A DNA stretch of 64,000 nt from Reticulitermes speratus (taxonomy: Eukaryota > Arthropoda > Insecta > Blattodea > Rhinotermitidae): positions 29,429,215-29,493,214 of the forward strand of contig JAJKFL010000042.1 in NCBI GenBank assembly GCA_021186555.1. The letters are read 5' to 3'. Below are positions 55,384 through 64,000 of the stretch, piece by piece. Both the position numbers and the translations under genes were made by a program. The notes beneath the pieces were generated by a model. The model ran no database searches and was not told the DNA's origin. It was given only the letters and a program-made list of their open reading frames with translations. Numbering within the stretch: the first letter of the stretch is position 1; the number at the start of each line of letters is the position of its first letter.

Positions 55384-55883
55384 ATACCATTCAAATTAAC
55401 AAAGTGTTAACTAAACATGTTAAATATTTTCAAGGAGTATATCCTATTGATCTATTACCATCCACAATTATAAAGCCCTCCATAATTATTATAAACCTTG
55501 ACAAACATTACATGCCCGGTTCGCATTGGGTAGCTCTCTGCATTTCTGAATCGGGATATGCCGATTATTTTGATTCTTATGGATTCCCGCCATTCAAACA
55601 TGAAATAATAACCTATCTACAACGCCACTCAGTTTCATGGAAGTTTAACCGCCACAGACTACAGGGATTGACTTCGAATGTCTGCGGACATTTCTGCTGC
55701 CTATATGCTTTCCACAGGGCTAAGGGACACTCAATGACGTCATTTGTGAACATGTTCACACCTGCCAACTACACCTGCAACGATATAAAGGCAGTGCGCA
55801 TGTTTCGTCGTCATTCTGGCAATTGTCCTGCTTGCGGAAGCCTGGGGGAAAAGGAGCAGCAGACGTGCAAATCACAGCTATAA
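55380..55883 (+). CDS. Adenain-like cysteine protease
   Basis: 167 codons, intact, starting inside the major capsid stop (ATGA). Catalytic-type residues: His49 in GSHWVALC, Asp65 in ADYFDSYG, Gln95 in RLQGLTSNVCGHFC and Cys102 in the same block. This His-Asp-Gln-Cys order is that of the adenovirus protease/Ulp1-like family. It would mature virion proteins. The C-terminal Cys-containing tail (NCPACGSLGEKEQQTC) is unusual but may be a small zinc site. Confidence 0.9.
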   Translation: MNTIQINKVLTKHVKYFQGVYPIDLLPSTIIKPSIIIINLDKHYMPGSHWVALCISESGYADYFDSYGFPPFKHEIITYLQRHSVSWKFNRHRLQGLTSNVCGHFCCLYAFHRAKGHSMTSFVNMFTPANYTCNDIKAVRMFRRHSGNCPACGSLGEKEQQTCKSQL

Positions 55884-55919
55884 ATAAAGGTACGTACAGC
55901 ATTACTTAATCAGTTAGCA

Positions 55920-56435
55920 ATGGCTCTCTTAGTGATAGATTTCACCTACTTTCAAGGGAGGGATGGTGAAATGGCAGTGAAAGAGTTGGCAGCTGCCGAT
56001 TCTCATAGTGACAGGGTCTCATCATATGTCTTTAAGAGACCATACGCTTGGGAAGAAGTGCCTGCGTTTACGGCAAGACTTAACCAGGACATTAATCACG
56101 GGTGTAATTGGAATGATGGTGATATATTCTACTCTGAGTTGGAGACTGTTTTGCATCGACAGGCATCATCAGCTGTTGCTATATATTGCTATGGACCTAA
56201 AAAATCAGCATTTATTAGTAATCTTATCGACCGCACAGTAATCGATATTGCTCAACTAGGATGTCCGCGGGCTGCAGACATAACTTTTCCTGGCATAAGC
56301 TGTACCTTCCCGTGCCATAAAGGGTTAAACAATGTTTGTGCAATGAGATCAGCGCATTCGATGGCCCAATGGCTGCACTTCCACATTCTTAGTCTTCAGT
56401 ATGCAGTATGCCCGATTCAACCTGGTTGTCATTAA
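55920..56435 (+). CDS. Candidate DnaQ/RNase-H-fold protein of Polinton
   Basis: 171 codons, intact. Starts MALLVIDFTYFQGRDGEMAV, an ALLVIDF strand with Asp like the first acidic motif of DEDD nucleases, followed by ADSHSDRVSSYVFKRPYAW, an AVAIYCYGPKKSAFISNLID block with a second conserved-looking segment, and a C-terminal Cys/His group (CPRAAD, CTFPCHKGLNNVCA). I recall similar small proteins in arthropod transposons and viruses, but I cannot show catalytic acids beyond the first, so activity is unproven. It lies 36 bases after the protease, on the same strand. Confidence 0.5.
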   Translation: MALLVIDFTYFQGRDGEMAVKELAAADSHSDRVSSYVFKRPYAWEEVPAFTARLNQDINHGCNWNDGDIFYSELETVLHRQASSAVAIYCYGPKKSAFISNLIDRTVIDIAQLGCPRAADITFPGISCTFPCHKGLNNVCAMRSAHSMAQWLHFHILSLQYAVCPIQPGCH

Positions 56436-56923
56436 TGTTTTTTCAGATGTGGTCGTTACTTGAACGTGTATATTTCCTGAAAAAGCAGAGGACCAAGTAC
56501 GTCTCACTCTTTCTGGATGAAAACCTGACGCCTCAAGTGAAGATTACAAGTTCTTCGCGTAATGTGGTGTTAAATCAAATCCAGTGGTTTATTTTGGTGA
56601 CATTCAAGGATGCTATTGCAAAAAATGAAGTGCATGAACTTGGTGATACACGTCATACCCTATCTATGTACTGTGGACGGTATATACGCATAATGTCTGA
56701 GGACATTCAAGTGTTTTTAAGTAAATCTGAGTGGTCATATCTCATGGAGTTGGCTGGTTCTTGTATAGACCGGCAAATACACAAACTTTATCAACTGCAC
56801 GACGAAATGATTGAATGGCGAAATACATGTCTGGAGGCTAAAACCTTCTGTACACCACCACAGACAAATGCTATTGACTTTGAAACATTGTACGACGAAA
56901 TAATGTATAAAACATTCCATTAA
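56408..56923 (+). CDS. PC4-like duplicated-unit protein
   Basis: 171 codons, overlapping the previous gene by 28 bases. Two similar units: PQVKITSSSRNVVLNQIQWF (about residues 42-61) and RYIRIMSEDIQVFLSKSEWS (about 91-110). Each is two short strands, a turn and a Trp-bearing helix, like the beta-beta-helix of PC4-type ssDNA-binding proteins. The C-terminal part is helical with FCTPPQTNAIDFETLYDEI. A single-stranded-DNA-binding role in strand-displacement replication would fit, but it is inference. The codon at 56408 is only the first possible start; the ATG at 56444 (inside FFQM) would also serve. Confidence 0.5.
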   Translation: MPDSTWLSLMFFQMWSLLERVYFLKKQRTKYVSLFLDENLTPQVKITSSSRNVVLNQIQWFILVTFKDAIAKNEVHELGDTRHTLSMYCGRYIRIMSEDIQVFLSKSEWSYLMELAGSCIDRQIHKLYQLHDEMIEWRNTCLEAKTFCTPPQTNAIDFETLYDEIMYKTFH

Positions 56924-57439
56924 TAAAATGTAAGACACACCATTGTGTACATGTGAAAAAAAAAGAAAAAAAATGTGTACATGTGAAACTTATTTTTGTA
57001 TTTTAAGAGTAAACTCTATATTGTTTTGCGCAACCCTGTAACAACATATATTACTAAACGGTTGCAGTAAGATTGTATAAAGTAAATCATTAGTAAATAA
57101 AAAATTGTGTATATGTTTAATTAAATGATGTATTTATTTACTATCCTTTTATCCTACCAAGCAAAAGAAAAATATTCAGAAACAATTATTCCTTTCCCTC
57201 ACTGTGCTAAAAGAAATAGCACATTTACTTATTAGCAGCTTACATTAAAATTCGTAAGTTAGTTAAAAATTTAGAATTGTAGTGTAGCGCATTTACAAAC
57301 TAGCAGCGTACATCGTAGTATAAATGTTATTTAAAAGTTCAAAATTTAAAATAGTACTTTTACAAATCATTATCATTTAAAATTCAAAAATTAAAAAATA
57401 GCGCGTTTACGTATATTAAACATTTAAAATTAACGCTAT
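56924..57439. other. AT-rich spacer before right TIR
   Basis: No coding signal. Contains a repeated TGTGTACATGTGAAA phrase and AATAAA-type signals (for example near 57095) that may end the + strand transcripts. Confidence 0.45.
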
Positions 57440-58893
57440 TACAAAATGCGCGGACGTAATAGAGAACACCATCCTACTAAAACATGTCTGAACATGTTCA
57501 CATTCCTTTGCTATTTGGTGAGTCATCAAAATATAGTGACCTTGTTTATCACTTCGCTACCCTTAAAATGTACGTATTCTCATAGCAGGTGTAGGCACGC
57601 GGTGGCATATTTAGCTAGACACTGCGCTACAAGCGGGAAAGTCGTGATTCATTAACAAAATCCTTCTGACCGCACTATGGTTGTGGGGTTGACTCAGCCC
57701 CTAACAGAATACCAGGGATATCTGCTGGTGTTAAAGGCGATCAGTGCACCTTCATATGCCGATTGTCTAGACGTCTGGGAACCCTAAGGGCCTGTCCAGG
57801 CCATTAATTTGCAGGTAACCTACATAAGTTTCCACCGTCCTTTCTTGCTTCTTGTATTTTTCAAGGTCTCTACTTAATGTCAATGCATATTAACATTTTC
57901 CATTCTTAGCTCTCTACATTATACCTACAAATTGTAACATTTTATTTTTAAAACGTGTATTAATAATACATAATTTATTGAAAACATTTATTCCCTTTCC
58001 ACACTGTGTTAGTCCTGCAACTACCACCTGTATGCTGGCTACGCTCTGTCTACCCGCTTAGAGTATCTTGACATAAGTGTAATTCTATTATTAAATGCAT
58101 TATGCGTCTGGCGACCTACTTTCTAATATTTACTATTTGCGTTTGTAAACAGACTTTCTAGTCTCAATGAGTCTTAGTAAACTATCAGTCTACCTACTTT
58201 CTATTTTTCAAAATAGCATATGACCTTAGGCATTTTCATTCCGAGCAACACCAAAACCACACCCTCTAGTTCATCAGTCGCTTAGTAAACCAACGCTGTT
58301 CATAACATAAGTAAGTTAAATACAAGTTCAGTTACGTAATAACGGCAAAAAACCAGTTTACTACTTGCATTTGCAAATATTTAAAATTAGCGCATTTGCA
58401 AAACTACCGTATGTCTAAATAAAAAAAAATAGTAGCTTACGCTCAAACGTTTAGTTACTGTTAATTTATTTAACTACTTTGTGCAATTATATTTAATAAT
58501 ATCATTTCATATACCTATTAAATTAACCACATATTTATTAAACAGTAATTAATTACGGTGGGGGATTGCTTACATAAAAAATCACTCATCTATAGGGTGA
58601 GGGTTTGTTTACGTCCTACAAAGGTCATTAACCTGTGGGATAGGGAGTTTATCGTAGCAACCAATAATTAAGGTAGGGCTTATTTACATACTAAAAGGTC
58701 GTTGACCTAGAGGTGTACATCAGGAAATATCACTGATAGATGGGGTGGGGGTTTGTTTACATCCTACAAGGCCATTGACGTGTGGGGTGGGGGTTTGTTT
58801 ACATCCTACAAGGTCGTTGACCTGTGGGTGGGGGTTTGTTTACATTCGCTTCCTGTCGGCTCAATCATCGGCCCAACCCGCAGTATAACTACT
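57440..58893 (-). repeat. Right terminal inverted repeat of Polinton
   Basis: 1,454 bp, inverse of 44398-45808 with a few substitutions. It is longer by about 43 bp because one extra subrepeat unit (GTTTGTTTACATCCTACAAGG near 58753-58803) is present. The short ORF present in both TIRs is an unavoidable duplicate and not a gene. Confidence 0.92.
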
Positions 58894-58899
58894 CCTATA

Positions 58900-59183
58900 A
58901 TTTGTACCTTACTCCTCCTCACTCAAATCAATAATTCAGTTCAATGGGTATTTATTAACGTGCAGACTTAACAGCACAAGTGTCAATTACAAAGCCAGCA
59001 CAAAAGCACAAATGAAATACAAAACAGTACAAATACACAAGACAAAACACTAAACAAACAAAACAAATATGAAGTAAAACAATCTAAAAGAAGTACTGGA
59101 GCAGAATCCAATACCCTGACAGAACATAGATGACTTGTTTTAAAAATATCGCAGTGAACGAACTACAGCATCGAATTCAAGAC
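58900..59183. other. Flank of Polinton, 3' region of LINE
   Basis: A-rich, no coding. On the minus strand this is the likely 3' untranslated part of the LINE that begins at higher coordinates. Confidence 0.45.
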
Positions 59184-60790
59184 TCACACTAATAACAAGT
59201 CATTAATCAAAACAGACCTACCATTAAATATACAAGTATCCCTACTGATGGCAGTAGCCGCGGAAGCGCATCTAGCGGAAGGGCAGTTGCGACGGTTTAA
59301 GTTAACATGAAACAGTTTAAAATCTCTGAAATTTCGATTCGGCACACGAAGGCCGACAGTTTCCAAAAGGGTAGGGCAAAATTTTGAACCATTGCAAACA
59401 TTAAGTAAAAAAGGGCGTCTAAGTGGCACCTACGATCACTTAAAGTATGTAATTTCAAGTAATTTAAAACATTGGCGTAACTGTAGGGTAAGTGACTGAA
59501 TAAACGACGATGACAAAGAGATACAAACTTGCGCTGGATGCGCTCAAGCTTACTGGCATCAGAAGTAATGGAATTCCACGCAACAGAGGCATATTCTATC
59601 TTACGCCTAACTAATGTGCAATATAGCATTAAGAGGCTCTGCAGAGAGGAAAAGGAAAAAGTTACTGACCTAATTAACCCCAGCAACCTAATTGTTTGAG
59701 AGACTATATCCACGTGATTGTGAAAGTGCAGCTTGGAGTCAATTTGCACTCCCAGATCTTTGATGCATTCAGTTCGAGTAATCAAGCATTCACATAATTT
59801 GTAATCAAAAAGAAGCAGGTTACTTTTCTTAGAAAATGAGATAATTCCAGTCTTGTTGACGTTGAGCTTCATAAAATTAGAGATGCACCATCCACGAACA
59901 CAATTTATATCAGATTGTAGTAACAGACTGTCACGAGGGGACTTTACTTCACGAAAAATTTTGATGTCATCCGCAAAGAGAAGGCAATTTGAATACTTGA
60001 CCACACCACACAGATCGTTGATAAAAATGTTGAAAAGGAGTGGTCCCAGAAAGGATCCTTGTGGCACACCAGACAACACTTCGTATGACGAAGAAAGCGC
60101 TCCACAGACGGACAGATGATGTTCTGCTGGTCAAGTAACTACGGAACCAGCTAACGTAACCGGCAGACAGTCCGAAGTCACTTAATTTTCGAAGTAGCAT
60201 CTCATGCGAAACTAGATCAAACGCGTTACTGAAGTCAAAATAAATGGAATCGACCTGTCTCTGGGAATAAACCAGCGGAGCAATGAAGTCCAGATAGGCA
60301 ACAAGATTTGTAGCAGTGGATTTGGATTTCATAAAGCCGTGCTGCGAGAGATTAAATTTGGACTTAACATAGTGAGAAACCTGTTCATGGATGACGAATT
60401 CAAATACTTTGGGAAATGTATTAAGTATAGGAATAGGCCTGTAATTATTCACTGAAGCTCTGTTTCCTTTTTTGAAAACAGGGATAACGGCAGTCAGTTT
60501 CCAAAGGGTAGGGAAACTTCGCTGACATAAGCTAAGGTTGAAAATAAATTTAAGAACAGGTACAAAAATATCCGAACAACCCTTTATAATAAATGCAGGT
60601 ATGTTATTAATTCCAACAGATTTTGAAGGTCGTAAGCGCTTGATGGCCTTGAAAACGCTGGAGTCAGAGACTGGTGCTAAAGATAAGGAATCAGAGGACT
60701 GAGAAGCAGTAAAGTCACGTAGGTAGGGTTTATTGAAGACACTGTCAACTGTGCTACTTCTCTGGCATTTGTCACTGTATAGTTTTGAAA
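59184..60790 (-). pseudogene. Non-LTR retrotransposon RT (CR1/Jockey-like)
   Basis: Minus-strand reading. From the right: PTLWKLTAVIPVFKKGN, ASVNNYRPIPILNTFPKVFE, QHGFMKSKSTATNLVAYLDF, motif A VDSIYFDFSNAFDLVSHEML (Asp), then after a frame change VLSGVPQGSFLGPLLFNIFI (motif B, near 60070), LLFADDIKIFREV (motif C, ADD, near 59995), and the C-terminal LGVQIDSKLHFHNHVD, LMLYCTLVRRKIEYASVAWN, KLERIQRKFVSLCHRRLF. Probably 5'-truncated near 60790. One or more frameshifts around 59967-60110. Fairly recent by the long open parts. Confidence 0.82.
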
Positions 60791-60839
60791 AATCTTCCTC
60801 TTTTTCCTGTTGAGTTTTGAGTTATCAGAGCCTGTTCCC

Positions 60840-61009
60840 ATTTCAGCAAGTGCTGATCTCTTTTCTCGAGTTGCTTATTTGTCTTATTATTTTACTATAC
60901 AAGATGCCGATGAGAAACAAAACAACTTCGTTTATTCCCTCACACTGGTATTTAATCACAACTTTATTGTGTGAAGTGTTTTATTTAACATGACTGCCAA
61001 TTGACATCT
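60840..61009. other. Unrecognised sequence
   Basis: Between the LINE and a small palindrome; no feature seen. Confidence 0.35.
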
Positions 61010-61125
61010 CTGCTCTTCTGGGATATTGTGCAGTGTCAATGGGTAGTGTGTTACCTTTAGTTTCAGGACAGCATGTCAGTGAAAAACTACCCACTGACGC
61101 AGCACAACATCCCAGAAGAGCAAGG
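61010..61125. repeat. Small palindrome related to the 142-bp repeat
   Basis: Arms CTCTTCTGGGATATTGTGCA (from 61013) and TGCGTCAGTGG-type reverse partner to 61125 pair over about 38 bp with a 40-bp centre. The CTTCTGGG-TATT phrase and layout recall the repeats at 40021 and 41346. Confidence 0.5.
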
Positions 61126-62394
61126 AGCCCAACAACACCATGACAAAAGCCTAATATCTCACAACACTGTCACTTGCTAAGATTAGGCTACATAGTGTTG
61201 GCAGTAAACAAATGAAATGTATGCAGCATTGGTGGAATGACACTGGCAGGGGAAAGCCAAAGTCCCACAGGTATACTTATCCCACTGTCATTTGTACACC
61301 ACAAATCCCACAAGGACTGGCATGGGATTTAATCGAGGCCCACAACTTTAATGGGGAAAAATGTATGGACTTATTAACAGTACAGCAAAGGGTGCACTAG
61401 ACGTATCAGTACCTAAACTTCGTTGTGTGATCATGTTCAGATTATGGTCATTGTTTCAGGGGTCTTTGCATCACATCCTTCCATCAGGCTTCTTAACAGG
61501 CTGTAAAATGGAATGAAATAAATAAAATAAAAATAACAGAAAACAGACACAGATTTTGTGTCTGGAAGGAAGGAAGGCAGGAAGGAATAAAGAAAGAAAG
61601 AAAGTGAGGATGCAGGATAACTGAAAGCATCGGTGTAGACAACAATGTGGTACAAAAATACTGTTGATCAGGTAACACACAAACCTCATACACAGGACGT
61701 AGTTAACCTGAAGTTATGGTTTATTGCATCATGGTTTACAAAATTCATAAATAATCTCTTCCATGTTAATGCAATAATGGCAAGTTTTGGCAGATCAAAG
61801 GTTTAATTAGCAACAGTGCACTCAGGGAATAATATGACACATTTTTGTGTCCCATTTTTACTTCTGGCCGATTTTTGGCACTAAAGTGGCAGTCTGAAAA
61901 ATTATGGAAAAGCTCACAATAATGTGTTGACATTTTAGCACAAGTTTTCATTCAAAAAAATCTCCCATCAATAAAAAAACAAACGGGATTATATTAAACC
62001 CCATTCAGTATTCAAAATATATTATATCCAATAAAACCTCGGCTTGAAGATAAATCTGATCTTCGAACAAAGTGATGTATGAAGACGTGACCACTTAAGA
62101 TTATCACGAATAATTCCTGCAGGCAGTTTAATTACAGTGAAAGATTAAAGCCACAACACACCAAGAACACAATTATGCAATGACACACTGTTTAAGTTTA
62201 CTTTTAATTTGTACATCCCATTGTGCTGTGCCAATGTTCATTAAATATATATATATATATATAATATATATATATACATATATCACAGTCAGGATAAAAA
62301 ATATTTATTAAGATATTTATAACTTAGCAATACAGTTTGGCTCTTCATGAGCCATCCTGCAGATAGTTAGGAATAGTAAGTAAAAGCAAAGTTC
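61126..62394. other. No recognised gene; simple repeats
   Basis: GGAA/GAAA-rich low-complexity stretch near 61560-61605 and an AT run at 62246-62284. No motif-bearing open frame. Confidence 0.45.
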
Positions 62395-62663
62395 TCCCTA
62401 GAACAGGCCATGAAGGCCGAGGGGGAGTAGAGGTATAGCTCTACTCTTTCTTTAACCCTGGCACTAGATGAGGGTGGGTGGTCAACTCCACGCCCCGGCC
62501 GCTTTACCCCCGGGAAAGAGACCCGGTACCCACTGTATAGGAGGCTGGGTGGGCTCCAGGGCCGGTCTGGACAGGTGCGGAAAATCTCGCCCCCACCGGG
62601 ATTCGATCCCCGTACCGTCCAGCCCATAGTGAGTCGCTGTACCGACTACACTATCCCGGTCCC
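62395..62663 (-). repeat. tRNA-derived SINE, well preserved
   Basis: Minus strand begins GGGACCGGGATAGTGTAGTC (A-box-like TAGTGTAGTCGG) and has the B-box GGGGATCGAATCCCGG about 50 bases on, then a GC-rich body with CCGGGTCTC-type sequence and GTTGACCACCC. The head is tRNA-like. A diverged copy is at 63620-63815 and another at 32065-32292, all on the minus strand. Confidence 0.65.
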
Positions 62664-62899
62664 AGTTAGGAATAGTACAAAGCATATATTACAGCATGGT
62701 ATGTATTATAACTTAGATGCCAAGATAATTTAAAGCCACCCTCTGTTTCAAAATCAGAGTGGAATCCAAAGTTTATTAGGTAGCATGTAATATACTCTTC
62801 CTGAACAGATTTGTATTGGCCTGACAATGACTCATAAGAAGCTGATACATGTCACTAAGTTACAAATATCTTAAATAATAAATACTGTTGTGCCAAATG

Positions 62900-62947
<48 letters not shown>

Positions 62948-63619
62948 CTGACAGAAGCTGTTTACAGACATAGAGAACCTACTAACACAGTACACATACT
63001 GCTCATGCACAGACAATAAGCTACCTCTGTAGCAGCTTATCATTTATGAAAGGCCTGCACAGAGATATTAACTAGATGCAATATTAAGTCATGCATACTG
63101 CCCTATCGGCAGTTTTTAGTGCACCATTATGGAAAATGTTACCATTGAAATATATTTATACTTCAACAGTGTTCTTTTCATATTTCAGAAGTACTCGTTC
63201 ACATTATTCCAAACGCACATAACAGCAACAGAGCCATAAATAAATCTCAGAAGTATATGTTGTGTATTCCAAACTCTCTGACATGATACACCAATGTTAA
63301 CACACAGTGAAACCTATCAAAATTGGCAATTTACTGAACCAGCACAAATTTCCTCAAGAAAGTTGGTGGTACATAACTATTTACCACAGGTGTTATTTCA
63401 AGGACTCTGACGACCATTGGTTCAGTGTGTCTCACATTTGCATTTCATATGGAAAATAGACCGTGTCATTACTCTGCTATTCAAGACAACTGCAGAGCAG
63501 AAAATTTTTGCAGCAGAGAGCAGTGTCAACACTGCAATAAAACATATTTACAATACTGACAATCAGTCTACAATATTATTTTTAAAAATTACATCTCTCT
63601 GTGCATATGATGACATATG
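62664..63619. other. No recognised gene; TG/TA microsatellite
   Basis: GTGTGTGT followed by a TA run at about 62900-62943. Otherwise AT-rich and featureless. Confidence 0.45.
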
Positions 63620-63815
63620 AGAAAGCAGAGGTACAGCCCCATGCCTTTTTAACCTCAGCACTAGGGAGAGGCGAGGAGTTTCACACCACACAAAGCCGCA
63701 GTGCCAGTCTGGACACTTGGCCAACAGCAAAACCTCTTACCCCTGCCACAAATCGAACTGCAGTTCCTTGCTCATCCAACCCATACCCCAGTCACTATAC
63801 TGACAAATACCACAT
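63620..63815 (-). repeat. Diverged tRNA-derived SINE copy
   Basis: Shares with 62395-62663 the order AGAGGTA-AGC, CTTTTTAACC, GCACTAG, CCAGTCTGGACA and a decayed B-box (ATCGAACTGC on +). Older copy of the same family. Confidence 0.5.
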
Positions 63816-63944
63816 ATATCTTTTCTGAAATATTTACAACACAACCAACCACAAACCTTTACTATGTACATTCCTTTGGGATAGTAAACAAATTATAATA
63901 GAATAAAACCGTCAATCATAACTAAAATTTTTTTCATCATTACT

Positions 63945-64000
63945 CAATATTTTTTACACGTTTTGGCCAGAATTGGCCATCATCAGGTAATACAAAGTAC
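63945..64000 (-). repeat. PLE-type end, cut by window edge
   Basis: The minus strand reads CCTGATGATGGCCAATTCTGGCCAAAACGTGT, the hammerhead-like signature of the element at 6039-6994 with the G of GAAAC changed. The element would continue beyond the window. Confidence 0.5.

Larger units (their letters stand above)
44398..58893 (+). mobile_element. Polinton/Maverick DNA transposon, complete
   Basis: 14,496 bp. Terminal inverted repeats 44398-45808 and 57440-58893 start AGTAGT and are flanked by the 6-bp duplication CCTATA (44392-44397 and 58894-58899), both hallmarks of the class. All genes are on the + strand: polymerase B, packaging ATPase, small protein, conserved unknown, integrase, penton-like capsid, basic virion-like protein, major capsid, adenain-like protease, DnaQ-like candidate, PC4-like protein. 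Gene starts overlap stops or sit within a few bases of them over 51.8-55.9 kb. The element can no longer self-replicate because polB, ATPase and integrase are broken, but the capsid block is open. Polintons are related to adenovirus-like adintoviruses and can encode virions; that this copy ever did so is inference. Confidence 0.96.

Noticed and set aside
61437-61655. Open frames rich in Ser/Phe/Leu on the minus strand
   Set aside because: They read through a GGAA/GAAA low-complexity tract.
1-64000. CRISPR array, bacterial operon or prophage
   Set aside because: No regularly spaced repeats with spacers and no bacterial gene; splice sites, LINEs and SINEs show a eukaryotic genome. The capsid genes belong to the Polinton.

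Overview
The window is eukaryotic nuclear DNA, most likely from an insect with a large, transposon-rich genome. A cockroach, termite or other polyneopteran is my best guess, judged from the LINE and transposase families. The only host gene I can support is a minus-strand fatty acyl-CoA reductase. Its first coding exon (15791-16000) and next exon (11041-11289) have good splice sites and a matching reading phase; later exons are not recognised. Most of the rest is mobile DNA of different ages, or AT-rich sequence with nothing recognisable.

Layout: 456-5023 is an LTR retrotransposon with both LTRs, a 4-bp target duplication, gag and protease, but with reverse transcriptase cut off just after its start and integrase missing. 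6039-6994 and 20751-21682 are palindromic Penelope-like (PLE) end elements. 7660-10069 is a 5'-truncated PLE with reverse transcriptase, GIY-YIG endonuclease and a hammerhead-ribozyme-bearing tail. 10151-10655 is a tRNA-derived SINE cluster. 11640-12530 is a fragment resembling a rearranged Helentron/Helitron. 17000-18635, 19806-20180, 30695-30930, 36715-37495, 38600-40250 and 59184-60790 are non-LTR retrotransposon fragments. 27324-28977 and 31235-31925 are decayed copies of repeated arthropod protein families, the second hAT/GTF2I-like. 38143-41322 is an IS630/Tc1-type transposase split by a LINE that is itself split by a 142-bp repeat.

The centrepiece is a complete Polinton/Maverick at 44398-58893. 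It has TIRs of about 1.4 kb starting AGTAGT and an exact 6-bp target duplication (CCTATA). All genes lie on the + strand in tightly packed order: protein-primed DNA polymerase B, FtsK/HerA-type packaging ATPase, a small hydrophobic-tailed protein, a conserved unknown, retrovirus-type integrase with chromodomain, penton-like minor capsid protein, a small basic virion-like protein, double-jelly-roll major capsid protein, adenain-like protease, a DnaQ/RNase-H-like candidate and a protein with a duplicated PC4-like unit. The capsid and protease genes are open, while polymerase, ATPase, the unknown and integrase carry stops or frameshifts, and polymerase motif C has lost an aspartate. The copy is therefore dead for self-synthesis but still carries an open virion-type block.

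A second theme is the density of hammerhead ribozyme motifs. Five are well formed (9941, 20806 minus, 21552, 22950, 41939) and several are decayed, mostly at PLE-type ends.
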